A stretch of 64,000 bases of DNA, taken from contig OY482847.1 in assembly GCA_960531495.1 (NCBI GenBank), positions 21,892,066 to 21,956,065 on the forward strand, in the 5' to 3' direction. This DNA comes from Zeus faber (taxonomy: Eukaryota; Chordata; Actinopteri; Zeiformes; Zeidae). Positions 23,590 through 33,840 of this stretch are shown here, piece after piece. Each line of letters starts with the position of its first letter. Position 1 is the stretch's first letter. The position numbers and the translations under genes were made by a program. The notes beneath the pieces are model-generated. The model was not told the DNA's origin. It saw nothing but the letters and a program-made list of their open reading frames with translations, and did no database searches.

Positions 23590-26073
23590 ATGGAAAATGG
23601 AAAATGCCTTGCCGAAGAGGAGGATGATCTTTATTCAGGATACAATGACTACAATCCAACGTTTGACGCCGAGGAGCTTGACAATGATGAAGGATTTCAA
23701 CAAGCAGTGAGAACCAATCAAGGCAGGAGGCCCCCTCTGACTGGCACTGCTATTGGGGGATGGTCAATCGGAACTTCCTTTGGATCTAGGATTCCTATGA
23801 CCTCTTCAATGGGTAGACCTATGACTGGAGCTGTTCAGGATGGAACAGCCAGACCCATGACTGCAGTGAGAGCAGCAGGCTACACGCCATCACTAACCAG
23901 AGGCTTAACATTTGACACCCTGGGCCAGTCAATAGGACCTGCACCTCCACTGGAGTCCAAGAATGATGACACGCCAGAGGAGAAAATTAAGATCCTGGAG
24001 AAGAAGGTCAACGACCTGATTGAAGAGAGCTGCCTGGCTCACAGCCAGGGGGCGCTACAGCTGGCCCTTGAGAAAGCTAAAGAGGCGGGGAGGAAGGAGC
24101 GAGCACTGGGTGGAGAGCGGGAACAGTGTGGAACTGCAGACCACATCAACACAGACCTCACCTACTCTGTGCTGTTTAACCTGGCCAACCAATATGAAAA
24201 TAACGACATGTGCCCAGAGGCTCTCAACACCTACCAGGTCATTGTCAAGAACATGTTTTATAATGCAGGCCGATTAAAAGTCAACATGGCCAACATCTAC
24301 GTAAAGCAGAAGAACTACCCAAAGGCGATCAAGCTCTACCGCATGGCGTTGGACCAGATCTCCAACTACCACAAGGAGATGAGGATAAAGATCCTGCAGA
24401 ACATTGGCGTGGTGTTCGTCCGCATGGGCCAGTACTCAAATGCCATCACCTCTTTCGAGCACATCATGAGCGAGAGCCCCAACATCAGGACGGGGTTCAA
24501 TCTCATCCTGTGCTACTACGGCACGGGGGACATGGAGAGGATGAAAAAGGCCTTCCAGAAGCTTATTTCCGTCCCATTGGGAATAGACGAGGAGTACAAG
24601 TACATCCCCATTAACGATGACGCCCGTGCCAACATGGTCATCGAAGCCATCAAGAACGACAAGCTTCACCAGATGGAGCGGGAACGGAAGTCCCTGGCTG
24701 AGAAGTTCATCATGACGGCTGCCAAGCTCATCGCTCATCGCTCATCACGCATCGAGACCTCCTTCACCGCTGGATTTGACTGGTGTGTGGACATGGTGAA
24801 AAGTTCTCAGTACATTGAGCTTGCAAATGACCTAGAGATCAACAAAGCCATCACCTACCTGAGACAGAGAGACTTCAACCAGCTCGAGGCTGTGGAGACA
24901 CTGAAGCCGTTTGAGAAGAAAGACAGCAGGGTGAAGAGTGCTGCAGCCACCAACCTCTCCTTCCTGTACTTCCTGGAGAAAGACTACGACCAGGCCGACC
25001 GCTATGCAGACCTGGCTATGAATGCTGACCGCTACAACCCGGCGGCCCTCATCAACAAGGGCAACGCAGTGTTTGTCAAGCAGGACTACAAGAAGGCTGC
25101 AGAGTTCTACAAAGAGGCTCTGAGGAATGACTCTTCCTGCACCGAGGCCCTTTACAACCTCGGCCTGACCTACAAGAAGAGAAATTGTCTCGAGGAGGCT
25201 CTGATCTGCTTCCTGAAGCTCCACGCCATTCTGAGGAACAGCGCTCAAGCCATGTACCAGCTTGCTAACCTCTACGAGCGTATGGAGGACCCACAGCAGG
25301 CCATCGATTGGCTGATGCAGCTTATCAGTGTGACTCCCACAGACCCCCATGTCCTGGCCAAGCTCGGAGAGCTGTATGATGCAGAGGGAGACAAATCCCA
25401 GGCCTTCCAGTACTACTCAGAGTCTTTCAGACATTTCCCCTCCAACATATATGTGATCGAGTGGCTTGGGGCTTACTACATTGAGACCCAGTTCTATGAG
25501 AAGGCCATCCAGTACTTTGAGAGAGCCACACTCATTCAACCCACGCAGGTCAAATGGCAGCTGATGGTGGCAAGCTGTTCCAGGAGAAGTGGAAACTACC
25601 AGAAAGCTCTGGAGACGTACAAGGACATCCACCAAAAGTCCCCCGAAAACATTGAATGCCTGCGCTTCCTTGTGAGGCTGTGTTCTGATATGGGTCTGAA
25701 GGAGGTGCAGGACTATGCCACCAAGCTAAAGAAGGTGGAGAAGATGAAGGAGATCAGAGAGCAGAGAATGAAGTCTGGGAAGGAGGCCAGTGCCAGTGGC
25801 CGCAGGCCAGAGAGCAGAGAGGGGAGCACTGGCAGTGACAGCGGCCGTAGCAGTCGGAGCACCAGCTCCAAAGGGGAACGACTGAATGCCAAGCTGAGGT
25901 CACTTCCTGGTTCCAATGAACCCTATGAGGCCAGCAGCCCGAGAGAACTTGATGCCTCCTACATCGACCCGCTTGGACCTCAGATGGAGAGGCCGAAGAC
26001 AGCGGCCAGAAAACGTCTGGAAGAGGACGACTTTGCCGATGAAGAGCTGGGCGATGACCTCCTGCCAGAGTAG
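23590..26073 (+). CDS. ift88: intraflagellar transport protein 88 (intronless reading frame)
   Basis: An 827-codon frame matching vertebrate IFT88 (about 820-830 residues) from end to end. IFT88 is a TPR protein of the IFT-B core complex that carries cargo from the ciliary base to the tip and is needed to build cilia. Visible parts are: an acidic N-terminus with YNDYNPTFDAEEL (about 18-30); SSMGRPMTGAVQDG (about 76-89); TPR arrays at about 190-345 and 440-720 (for example ALYNLGLTYKK); a Ser/Arg-rich linker (about 735-775); and the family's acidic tail FADEELGDDLLPE at the very end. The start is fixed by an in-frame TAA nine bases upstream (23581-23583) and an atcATGg context. Vertebrate ift88 normally has more than 20 coding exons, whereas here the whole frame is continuous. 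This suggests a retrogene or complete intron loss. There is no frameshift or stop, so it is probably functional. Small differences from the usual family sequence are near residues 383-387 and 432-433. Confidence 0.95.
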   Translation: MENGKCLAEEEDDLYSGYNDYNPTFDAEELDNDEGFQQAVRTNQGRRPPLTGTAIGGWSIGTSFGSRIPMTSSMGRPMTGAVQDGTARPMTAVRAAGYTPSLTRGLTFDTLGQSIGPAPPLESKNDDTPEEKIKILEKKVNDLIEESCLAHSQGALQLALEKAKEAGRKERALGGEREQCGTADHINTDLTYSVLFNLANQYENNDMCPEALNTYQVIVKNMFYNAGRLKVNMANIYVKQKNYPKAIKLYRMALDQISNYHKEMRIKILQNIGVVFVRMGQYSNAITSFEHIMSESPNIRTGFNLILCYYGTGDMERMKKAFQKLISVPLGIDEEYKYIPINDDARANMVIEAIKNDKLHQMERERKSLAEKFIMTAAKLIAHRSSRIETSFTAGFDWCVDMVKSSQYIELANDLEINKAITYLRQRDFNQLEAVETLKPFEKKDSRVKSAAATNLSFLYFLEKDYDQADRYADLAMNADRYNPAALINKGNAVFVKQDYKKAAEFYKEALRNDSSCTEALYNLGLTYKKRNCLEEALICFLKLHAILRNSAQAMYQLANLYERMEDPQQAIDWLMQLISVTPTDPHVLAKLGELYDAEGDKSQAFQYYSESFRHFPSNIYVIEWLGAYYIETQFYEKAIQYFERATLIQPTQVKWQLMVASCSRRSGNYQKALETYKDIHQKSPENIECLRFLVRLCSDMGLKEVQDYATKLKKVEKMKEIREQRMKSGKEASASGRRPESREGSTGSDSGRSSRSTSSKGERLNAKLRSLPGSNEPYEASSPRELDASYIDPLGPQMERPKTAARKRLEEDDFADEELGDDLLPE

Positions 26074-26760
26074 CTTCTTCAACATCCTCCAGACTGTATT
26101 AATTTACTTTTGTTAACTTTTTGTAAACCCATATCTGACTTGAATCAAAGTTCTTTTGAATTTTTATGTTGTTGTCGTCAAACTGTGACACCTTAAAGTT
26201 ACATATTTGTTAACATTTTGAAGAATTGATTCTTTTTATTTTGGTTGTCTCCCGGCAAAGCACCGTACAGTGCTCCAGACTAGCCCTCCTTCTAAGGGGT
26301 TCGATAAACTCTGAAAATAACTCAGGCTAGTTGTCGAGAAGATTCGCCCAGATGCTAACTGTGTACTTTGTGTAGCTCCCCCCATCCCCAGCTTTGGCTA
26401 TACTCTATAAGTGACCTATAATCGAATACAACTTGAAAGCCATTCCAGTTCACGACAGCTCTTCTCTAATTGAGTGCAAGTTGGTGTGGTTGCTGGAAAT
26501 TTATTGAGAAGCAAATGTACTTTTGCCCCAAAGAGATATTTTTACATATGCAACGCTACAATAACCATTCAGATCCTTTTATGGACAGTTTGCTAACATT
26601 TAACCATTAAACAAGGATGGTTATCAATATTTGACTAACTGTGTTCTATTCTAAAAAGTTATGATAAAGCCGTTACTTTAAATGCAGTTATAATCTTTAT
26701 TTCAGCATAAGTGTTACAGCAGAAAAAAGTAATCAATACATAATAAAGACAGGTTATACA
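26074..26760 (+). other. probable ift88 3' UTR
   Basis: Unique AT-rich sequence following the stop codon, with no other gene visible. It ends at the polyadenylation signal candidate just before an L2-type LINE fragment. No long A tract or target-site duplication marks the end of a recent retrocopy. Confidence 0.55.
26742..26747 (+). terminator. polyadenylation signal candidate for ift88
   Basis: AATAAA within acataataaagac, about 670 bases after the ift88 stop codon. It is the first canonical hexamer I see downstream before the LINE fragment. Confidence 0.5.
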
Positions 26761-26762
26761 TT

Positions 26763-27695
26763 TCAAGATTCAAGATTCAAGATTTTTATTTGTCACATAC
26801 ATATACATACTTCCATACATATATGCAGTGAAATGTAATGCAACGCACCCGGTGATAGCACACAATAAGTCCTAGGAAAAAGTACAAAAATAAAATAAAA
26901 AGTAGAAAATTCCTTTCTATAGACCGACTAACTGACTCCTAAAACGTAATACAGTAAGTGGAATACTTATAGAATAAGATAAAAAATATATAGAATAAAA
27001 TACAATAAAAAATAAATTGAAATAAAATGGAATAGGTTGAAGGAATATGGCTATGTATATACAGATATGTGCATTTAAAGTGGCATGTGAATTAAAGTGG
27101 CATGTGAATGTGAATAGTGTGAGGTAGTGTTTGGGATAATACAGCACAGTATACAACAGTACGGCGCAGCAATACGGCATCACGAACAACCCTGAACAGT
27201 GATACAGTATGCGGTACAGTATGCTACATACAGTACATACTACATACAGTTAGGACCCCTGGTGAGGTCAGCGTTGACAGTTCTGATGGCTTGAGGGAAG
27301 AAACTCCGTCGCAGTCTCTCTGTTCTCGCTGCGTGACTGCGGAGGCGCTTGCCTGACCGCAGCAGCTGAAACAGTCCGTTGTTGGGGTGATGAGGATCCT
27401 TCATGATCCTACGGGCTCTGCTACTACACCTCCTGGTGTATAACTCCTGCAAGGGGGGGAGGGTAGTTCCAGTGGTACGTTCAGCTGAACGCACCACCCT
27501 CTGCAGGGCCCGCCTGTCCTGGGCAGTACAGTTCCCAAACCAGGCAGTGATGTTGCCTGTCAGGATGCTCTCCACTGCTCCAGAGTAGAAGGACTTGAGG
27601 ATCCTCACCGAGACCCGGAATTTCCTCAGCTGCCTGAGGTGGTAGAGATGCTGCCTCGCCTTTCTCACCAGAGTGTCTGTATGAACAGTCCATGT
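26763..27695 (-). mobile_element. L2-type LINE 3' fragment
   Basis: On the minus strand this reads as the C-terminal end of an L2-like ORF2 followed by its 3' tail. 'TDTLVRKARQHLYHLRQLRK', FYSGAVESILTGNITAWFGN and ARRIMKDPHHPNNGLFQLL lie within 27707-27240, then a noncoding tail ends in repeats of aatcttg at 26763-26785. The copy is strongly 5'-truncated, as is typical of LINEs. The same family supplies the fragments at 16.1, 39.4-41.7, 42.1 and 48.76 kb. Confidence 0.9.
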
Positions 27696-27707
27696 TAAAA
27701 ATAACAT
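27240..27707 (-). pseudogene. L2-type ORF2 C-terminal fragment
   Basis: 155-codon open stretch homologous to the end of an L2-type reverse transcriptase protein, including the post-RT block 'RRALQRVVRSAERTTGTTLP'. It lacks the endonuclease and catalytic palm, which are truncated away, so it has no function of its own. The ATG lies just outside the homologous region. Confidence 0.85.
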
Positions 27708-27844
27708 TTTAAAAATAATGAATTGAAATGACTAAAATAATAAAAAACACCTTTACCTTCACTACACTTTACCTTTTCCCTACGGTCTGATTCGATCTTA
27801 TTTAGAGAGGAAAGAGTTGCTCCGATCAGGAGGCCTCGCTCCCT

Positions 27845-27900
27845 CTTTACAGCCTGCCTTTTACAGCCTGCCTTTTACAGCCTGCCTTTTACAGCCTGCC
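27845..27900. repeat. four tandem 14-bp units
   Basis: Four perfect copies of ttttacagcctgcc (the first lacks one base). A short local minisatellite in sequence I cannot otherwise classify. Confidence 0.95.
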
Positions 27901-29800
27901 AGGAACCCAGGTGCTATGACCCAGCAGACCACGGTACCCTGGCTCCATTGATGCCAGAGCTGGTAACCAGAGGACGTTACAGTCTCTCTGTCGGATCACT
28001 CCAGTGACTAAACCGAACTATCCTGGAACCATCAGCTCGTCGACTGAGGGTTTCCGTGTCCAATTTTCCAAGGAGGTCTTAACCTAGAGGAGAAAATTAA
28101 AATAGGTATGTTGTGTGTTTCTGGCTGCTGCTCCGTGCACTCCCGTCTCTGTCTCTCCTTCTGGACTCCTCCGCCTCACTCCGGGTCTGCTGTCATTGGC
28201 CGTAGCTCCTTGCGTCCCCTCGATCCCGACACGACCAGATATGATACCTGCTTGATATCTCAGCGAACGCTCTGTGAGCAGTTGGATTCGCGTTGTGAGC
28301 AGTTCACGTTTCTCGCTCACGGGAGCCTGCTTTGATTTTCCTCCGATCCGGGGTTTTGTTCGGCGATCTCCAAAAACCTGTCGTGGAAAATCAGGCCAAA
28401 ATCAAGTAGCCTGAACATGGCATTAGATCTCTCCCACTCTGAAAGCCCAAGATGGCCGACCATGTTCCACCCTCACTAGAACTTCACATTATGTAATTAC
28501 ATTACATACAATATTGCTTTGCATTTCGGATTTCCCATGGCTGCTTTCGTATACATTTTCCACTGAATCAGTTTACACAATACAGTTTATCATTTTAACC
28601 AGTCGAAGTGGCTCATTTGAGGATAATCTCCTCCGTGCTCTGACATCTATTTCCTCGCACAGGTCAGCGAGGATTTCAACACTCTCTTCCTCTGCTTGTA
28701 GAGGGATCTCAAATGCTGGTACTTCCTCTTTCCCCTGTGCTGGCTGTGGCAGTGGTACTGTGGCTCTCTTTAACATCAGTGGAAGCCCATCATTCGGACA
28801 TGTTATAATGACGATTTCCGAGGGAATTATTGATGGAATCCACAATGAGGTTACTGACAAACATCAAATCCCTTTCCTGGAAAATAACAGTGATTCCTGT
28901 TTTTCCTCAAGAAGAGAGAAACAAGGTCTAGCAAATTGATAAGGAAATCCACGATTTATATAGCTTGAATGGTTTGATGGAAATGTAGGATATGATTTGG
29001 CTATTTAATTTGTCAATATTAGGACCAAAAACAATACACAGAATTATGGTGTTTGTCATAAAGGCAGAGTGCGCATTTGTGACCATTGATTAACCTCCAG
29101 CTCAGAGTTCAAATAAAACAAAAGAATACAAACTACTAATTCATTAATAATTAACCCTCTTACGTTTAGTTTTATTGTAATATAAAACTGTTGTTTATGA
29201 ATTCATTATACTCCTGTAAAACACAGGAGGGAAGATTGATACTGTATTGGGGAAGTTATTCATAATTAATTAAAACTTAGAGAGACACAATTAAAAAATG
29301 ACCCAATGGAGAAAAGGTTAATTGCAAAGCCACTTTAATTTTTGAAATGCTGTCTGGGTTCCTTGACAGTTATTTTAGCAACATTTAAATTTGCTGCATT
29401 TTTAACCAAGTAGGATACAAAACATTATACTGAAATAAACCATCCCGATTTACACACTCATAATAACACAATGGAAAGAACAGGAAAGGGAAACAATGAA
29501 GGGTCTTTAAAATATGAGACTTGATGGTTACTGTACTATAAAAAAGGCAGTATACTCTGAGTCTTAAAATAGATGTATATTTTCATTTATTCCCATTTTT
29601 TATGATATACACTGAAATGCAAAGGCTGAATCACAAAATCTGTAATCAGGACAATTCCAGTTCAATTACATTTCATCAACATGGAATACCAAACATGTAT
29701 TGTTTCTGAATGTTAAAGATGATGATTCGTCTACCGAAGACATTTAAAGAAACAGCACAACGTTTTTTTTGCATGTAGTTTATGTTCAGTTCAATTTGCT
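27901..29800. other. no confident gene; one uncharacterised frame
   Basis: The minus-strand frame 28860-28573 (95 codons, with acidic stretch 'LQAEEESVEILADLCEEIDV') and an overlapping plus-strand frame (28514-28939) are both open. The composition of the minus frame looks protein-like, but I recognise no family and see no clear flanking splice sites, so I leave it uncalled. The GC-richer patch 27780-28400 resembles a retroelement end or UTR but cannot be assigned. The remainder (28940-29800) is AT-rich and includes the probable 3' UTR of SAA1. Confidence 0.35.
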
Positions 29801-29807
29801 TCCATCC

Positions 29808-30355
29808 TCAGTACCTTTTGGGCAGTCCTCTAGGTCTGTAGCGGTTGGGATTACCTCCATTGCGTCCCCAGCGGTTCGCTGCCTGGTCAGCAGCTGAGTC
29901 CAAATGTCCCCGGCCACTGCTTCCCTGAACCATCTCTCTGGCATTGCTAGAACACAGTCACACACATTGAATGGACCGACACCTCAAGAAGAGAATTTAA
30001 ATAAATGAAGTGAGCATTTATTCATTTGATACCTGATAACTGCAGCTGCCCATCTGCCCCCTGGTCCTCTTCGGGCAGCATCATGGTTTCCCCTGGCATG
30101 AAAGTATTTGTCTGAGTTCCTCCAGTTTGCCTCCCTCATGTCACCGTATGCACGCCACATATCACGAGCTCCTGATTAGGAAAGAGAAAAGGTGTATAAA
30201 GGGATAAATCATCTTCCATAAAGCGATAAACATTTACATATTTTCTGTCCAAAGTAAGTGAAGTTGTTACCTCCAGCAGCTTCCCTGGGGAAGTTGTACC
30301 ACTGGGCCTGAGTTCCCACAGCCACAAGTAGAAGTCCTGCTAGGATCAGCTGCAT
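29808..30355 (-). CDS. saa: serum amyloid A, copy 1 (SAA1 of the array)
   Basis: A three-exon gene read leftward: coding exons 30355-30271 (85 bases), 30171-30033 (139) and 29946-29808 (139), all joined by GT-AG introns, giving 120 residues. SAA is a secreted acute-phase apolipoprotein that binds HDL, lipids and retinol during inflammation. A hydrophobic signal peptide (1-17, [17 protein letters not shown]) precedes the mature protein. The family signature follows: [15 protein letters not shown] (30-44), [10 protein letters not shown] (48-57), [10 protein letters not shown] (62-71) and the C-terminal LADQAAN/GLPEKY-like end, here [14 protein letters not shown] and GLPKRY. It is the most divergent copy in the array (GNPNRY and PKRY, where others have GDPNRY/PNKY) and its 3' flank is unlike the rest. 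This suggests it is the oldest or edge copy. Confidence 0.95.
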
Positions 30356-30488
30356 GGTTGGAGATGTCTATGAACAAGATGAAGAGGAAAAATGTAAAAC
30401 AATACAAAAATATACATTAACAAAAAACACCTTCCTGCTTGTATACTGTAATTTAGGTAATTTATGTCTTGTTAAAAATAAGCCTTAC

Positions 30489-30535
30489 ATATTTGATAGG
30501 ATTTTGATGTATCTTGCAGTTAGTTTTCTACTAAT
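30489..30535 (-). other. SAA1 probable noncoding first exon
   Basis: Downstream of the TATA box on the minus strand, transcription would start near 30530. A donor-like at|gtaagg lies at 30489/30488. The matching acceptor is tcatag|acatctccaacc, 14 bases before the ATG (end of intron about 30370). This is inferred from sequence, and the same layout is conserved in all seven copies. Confidence 0.5.
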
Positions 30536-30554
30536 GTGCACTAATCTGTGTTCT

Positions 30555-30650
30555 CTTATATACTGTTGTTTTCAGGTGTGGCTGGTGAGTTTCTTCATGA
30601 TGGAAATTCCACAGTTAGAAAGGAGGAGTTAAAATAACTTTCACTTTCGT
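30555..30650 (-). promoter_or_regulatory. SAA1 promoter: TATA, kappaB-like and ISRE-like sites
   Basis: On the minus strand, from upstream to downstream: an IRF/ISRE-like GAAAGTGAAAGT (30637-30648), a kappaB-like GGAATTTCC (30602-30610, fits GGRNNYYCC) and a TATA box TATATAA (30556-30562). Spacing from the TATA box is about 40 bases to the kappaB-like site and 75 to the ISRE-like site. NF-kappaB control of SAA genes is established in mammals; the ISRE role is inference. Confidence 0.7.
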
Positions 30651-31417
30651 CCAGACAACTTCAGGTTATTCTCCATTTGTCAATCTGTAGTTGTATCCAG
30701 GCCGAAAACCAAGCAGTGAGCACACCGTGGAAAGTACGGTCAGTGTGGCAGACAATGAAAATTGTCCTAACGAGGACCTTTTGTGTCCTTTGTTTAACTA
30801 AACGGAACAAACTGAATTTACTGGAAAACTAAAGTTCAATCTGTTGTTTATAGATGTGAAGAGATGTGAAATTGCAACGCACAAGATTAGTGGTGCTGAC
30901 ACCCAAGTAAAAATTAAAGTTTGTGGGAAGGTTTGGTACCTAAAAATTTACAATTGTGCATGTTGCACATGCACAATTGATGGTTAGGTCAGGTCACATC
31001 AGGCGATTGGTCAACAACTATCAGCGGTTCAGTATTGTGGATGGAGCTTGTGATCAACAATGGCTGCACCAAGATAGCGCCACGCATAGAGGTAAACTAA
31101 AACAAATTAATTGTGTCACGTATGCACAGGTTGACAGAGTACACAGATCACATGAGTCAGTTACCACCATCTGCATCAACACATCAGCATCATCTGATCG
31201 CAATAATCCATGTGTGGCAATGTAAATAATCACTCTGGTAAAGTGAGTGTCACTTTACCGTCATGTGCGAAAACCCATTCAAGCCAGCCGCTGTATGGAC
31301 ATTTGATGTACATCTCTCCGTGATGTTACGGCTGTTTTTTTTCTTGCAAAAAACCTACAGGTGATGACTGAAAAAGAGTTAATTCATGTGAAGAAAGTCC
31401 TATGTTGATTTAAAGAT
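30651..31417. other. SAA1 upstream spacer
   Basis: The first part (about 30690-30935) is a shortened version of the spacer found upstream of the other SAA copies, with blocks such as aagcagtgagcacaccgtgg. The remainder (30940-31417) is sequence not repeated elsewhere in the window, containing the hairpin at 30951-30979. No gene recognised. Confidence 0.6.
30951..30979. repeat. perfect 13-bp inverted repeat
   Basis: Arms caattgtgcatgt and acatgcacaattg with a tgc loop. Found only here. It marks the edge where SAA1's upstream spacer stops resembling the other copies. Confidence 0.85.
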
Positions 31418-31890
31418 TTGTGTTACTACTTTCGGCTGCTCCCGTTAGGGGTCGCCACAGTGGATCATCTCCCTCCAATACTTTCTGTTCTGCGCATCTT
31501 CCTCCCTTACACCAACTGCCTGCATGTCTTCCCTCACCACATCCATAAACCTTTTCTTTGGCCTTCCTCTTTTCCTCTTGCCTGGCAGCTCCATCCTCAG
31601 CATCCTTCTCCCAATGTAACTCTCATCTCTACACACGTGTCCAAACCATCTCAATCTCTCCTCTCTCACTTTTTCACCAAACTGTCCAACCTGAGCTGTC
31701 CCTCTAATGTAGTCATTCTTAATCTTGTCCATCCTTGTCACTCCCAATGAAAATCTCAACATCCTCAACTCTGCCACCTCCAGTTCAGCCGCCTGCCTTT
31801 TTGTCAGTGCCACCGCCTCTAAACCAGACAACATAGCTGGTCTCACTACCGTCCTGTAGACCTTCCCCCAGGCCGGGGGGCCTGACATAT
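31418..31890 (-). mobile_element. RTE-type LINE 3' end
   Basis: The minus strand encodes the C-terminal region of a fish RTE-like LINE (31888-31445, 147 codons: 'VAELRMLRFSLGVTRMDKIK', RLRWFGHVCRDE, RMELPGKRKRGRPKKRFMDV, ending near 'REMIHCGDP') followed by the short 3' tail that reads rightward as ctttcggctgctcccgtta. It is 5'-truncated, without the reverse transcriptase palm. Confidence 0.9.
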
Positions 31891-32460
31891 TTAGGACAGA
31901 GTTATTGCAGCAGTTCTTGAAGATTTAAGAATTAATAGAGTTGCATTGCAGGTTGAGAACTTGAACTCCACTTGCAGCCAAACTCTGTCCTCGATGCAAT
32001 GGCATACAAATACTCTTTGTTGTATGCCCAGTATAGTGACAGCACAGGTTAAATTCATTTAAAAAAATTTTCAGAAAGTCACGGGGGAGTGAGTCATGTG
32101 GAAAGTACCGAACAAGTAATTTCCAGAAGCACAAAGAAGAACTGAGAGAAAGGACGCTGACAGGACAGCAAGCATGAGTCACCTGGATCAAGAAGTAGCT
32201 TGAAATCTGAGACTTTGTTATGCCAACCTCTTTTCGGGAATATCAACAAGGGCAATAACCTCAATGCAGTCGCTGTTCCACGGGTGCGCCGATGGAGGAA
32301 GCGCCGCGGTAAACAGGGCGGCATTCGGATCAGAATGAGGACGCAACCATACCGTCCACCTCTTACCAGCATCCTCCTTGCCAATGTCCAGTCCCTGGAG
32401 AAGATGGATGACCTTCGAGCCAGGATTACATTCCAAGGGGACACGAGGACACGAGGAACA
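31891..32460. other. no recognisable gene
   Basis: Unique sequence on the left of the first segmental duplication. The motif tgcaatggcatacaaatac occurs here and again near 41920, each after an acttgcag block. This indicates an older duplication flanking the LINE-containing spacer. Confidence 0.4.
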
Positions 32461-32464
32461 CAAC

Positions 32465-33175
32465 GACATCAGTTCAGGGTCCGATATAAAAATCTATCTT
32501 TGCAAAATTAAAAGCTCGTTTCTCTCACCTGCTTAATGCGATTTCTGCCCCTGAACGTCACTGCAGAGCTTCTCCATATCCGGGCTGTATGATGTCACCT
32601 TGAGCTTCACACATGACTGTTAGCTGTCATCAGTGAGTCGCGACCCAATTTTGCTTTTTATGAAGTTCATGGTGGAAAACACTTGCTCGCACAACTATGC
32701 TGATCCAAAGATGGACAGGACCCCAAATGCGTACGTGTTCATGTTCAAATAGGTGTCGGGAATGGCATCCCATGTCTCGATTCCACTCCACACTCCATGA
32801 AACGAACTTTAACGTTCTATTTTCGTTAAAAAACAGAAACTTTTCTTTTTTTGGATGTCTCCATGGTTAGCTTACCGGGCTTCGAGAGCTCAAAACAATT
32901 CAGCAGCCTGTCGGCAACAGGTGACGCATTCAAGGTGCGACGCATGTTTTGATGGACAAAATATTAAAACACGTTTTATTTCAATGTTACATGATCACCT
33001 GAATCTCCAGAATCATAACTATTACGTTGAAAAAATGAACTAAATAGAATTACATTGATTTAAATTAAATAGCCATTATTTATTCACACAATTTTCCCAA
33101 AGCCACAGGGAGCCACGGCAGAGGGATGAAAGAGCCACATGCGGCTCTGGAGCTTCGGGGTTTCCGGCCCCTGAT
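32465..33175 (-). mobile_element. hAT transposase C-terminal remnant
   Basis: On the minus strand, 'NMNTYAFGVLSIFGSA' then LCEQVFSTMNFIKSKIGSRL and 'SCVKLKVTSYSPDMEKLCSD' match the C-terminal dimerisation region of hAT transposases and the genes derived from them. One extra base and stops break the frame. The right edge (agccacatgcggctctggag, about 33135) is the typical terminal sequence of this family. The left terminus is in the second copy only (43555). Confidence 0.75.
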
Positions 33176-33346
33176 CCAGACCAATCAAAGCTTCCCTCTG
33201 TGCCTGATTGTTTTCCTTATCCTTGTATTATGTGATGTTGTCGTTTTTTTTTTGTTTTGCATTTCAGGTGAAAAATGAAATGCTTTGATGGAATTATGAA
33301 GTCTCAAATGGTCTTATGATCTATTTTGTCTATATCTTTGGGAATA

Positions 33347-33840
33347 TGCCAGGGAGGAAAGACTTTGATTGTCCCGATGGAGTGAAGCCACTGGGTGAAA
33401 ACGGATATTTTCATTGAAGCTCTTCACGCTAAGGGACACTCTCTCACCGTGTCACAAACATCCAAAAGCTGGTACATCAAGGAGGATTCTTCCCATTACA
33501 ATGCAATTACAATATCAGGTGATGAAGGCATTGATCCTGGGTTTGTTAACACATTTATGGCAAAAATAATTGCAATCGAAAGGGGACAGAGTTCAATGTT
33601 GAAATTTGCAAGTATGCTCATAGAGTTGTTTAATGGACGTTTTAATATTCATAGAATTGTGTGTAAAGTTGCTACTAACATGTTGAAAGATAAAGGATAA
33701 ATGACTTGTCTAGATGCCAGTAAGTATGACATGGTCCTGACTGACCCAGTATTCGGAGCTGGTATTATGTTGGCTCACTATCTGCAAATACCTTTGTATT
33801 CTGTTTTCCATTTTGAAGGGCAAGCACTCAAATTGATGAA
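33347..33840 (+). pseudogene. UDP-glucuronosyltransferase (UGT5-like) pseudogene, copy 1
   Basis: One continuous frame reads as the N-terminal acceptor-binding half of a fish UGT: GGKTLIVPM, then SHWVKTDIFIEALHAKGHSL, then AIERGQSSMLKFASM, and then LDASKYDMVLTDPVFGAGIM and AHYLQIPL. UGTs are ER enzymes that conjugate glucuronic acid to lipophilic compounds. Two in-frame stops, TGA at 33383-33385 and TAA at 33698-33700, break it, and the C-terminal UDP-sugar-binding half is absent. There is no ATG at the usual signal-peptide position. It is unlikely to make protein. It is near-identical to 44777-45270, including both stops. Confidence 0.85.

Noticed and set aside
24020-25916. Open frames on both strands inside the IFT88 coding region
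   Set aside because: They are shadow frames of a real gene. The IFT88 frame is full-length and matches its family throughout.
26074-26200. Search for a poly(A) tract or target-site duplication proving recent IFT88 retroposition
   Set aside because: None is visible, so the retrogene explanation rests on missing introns alone and an old event or intron loss remains possible.
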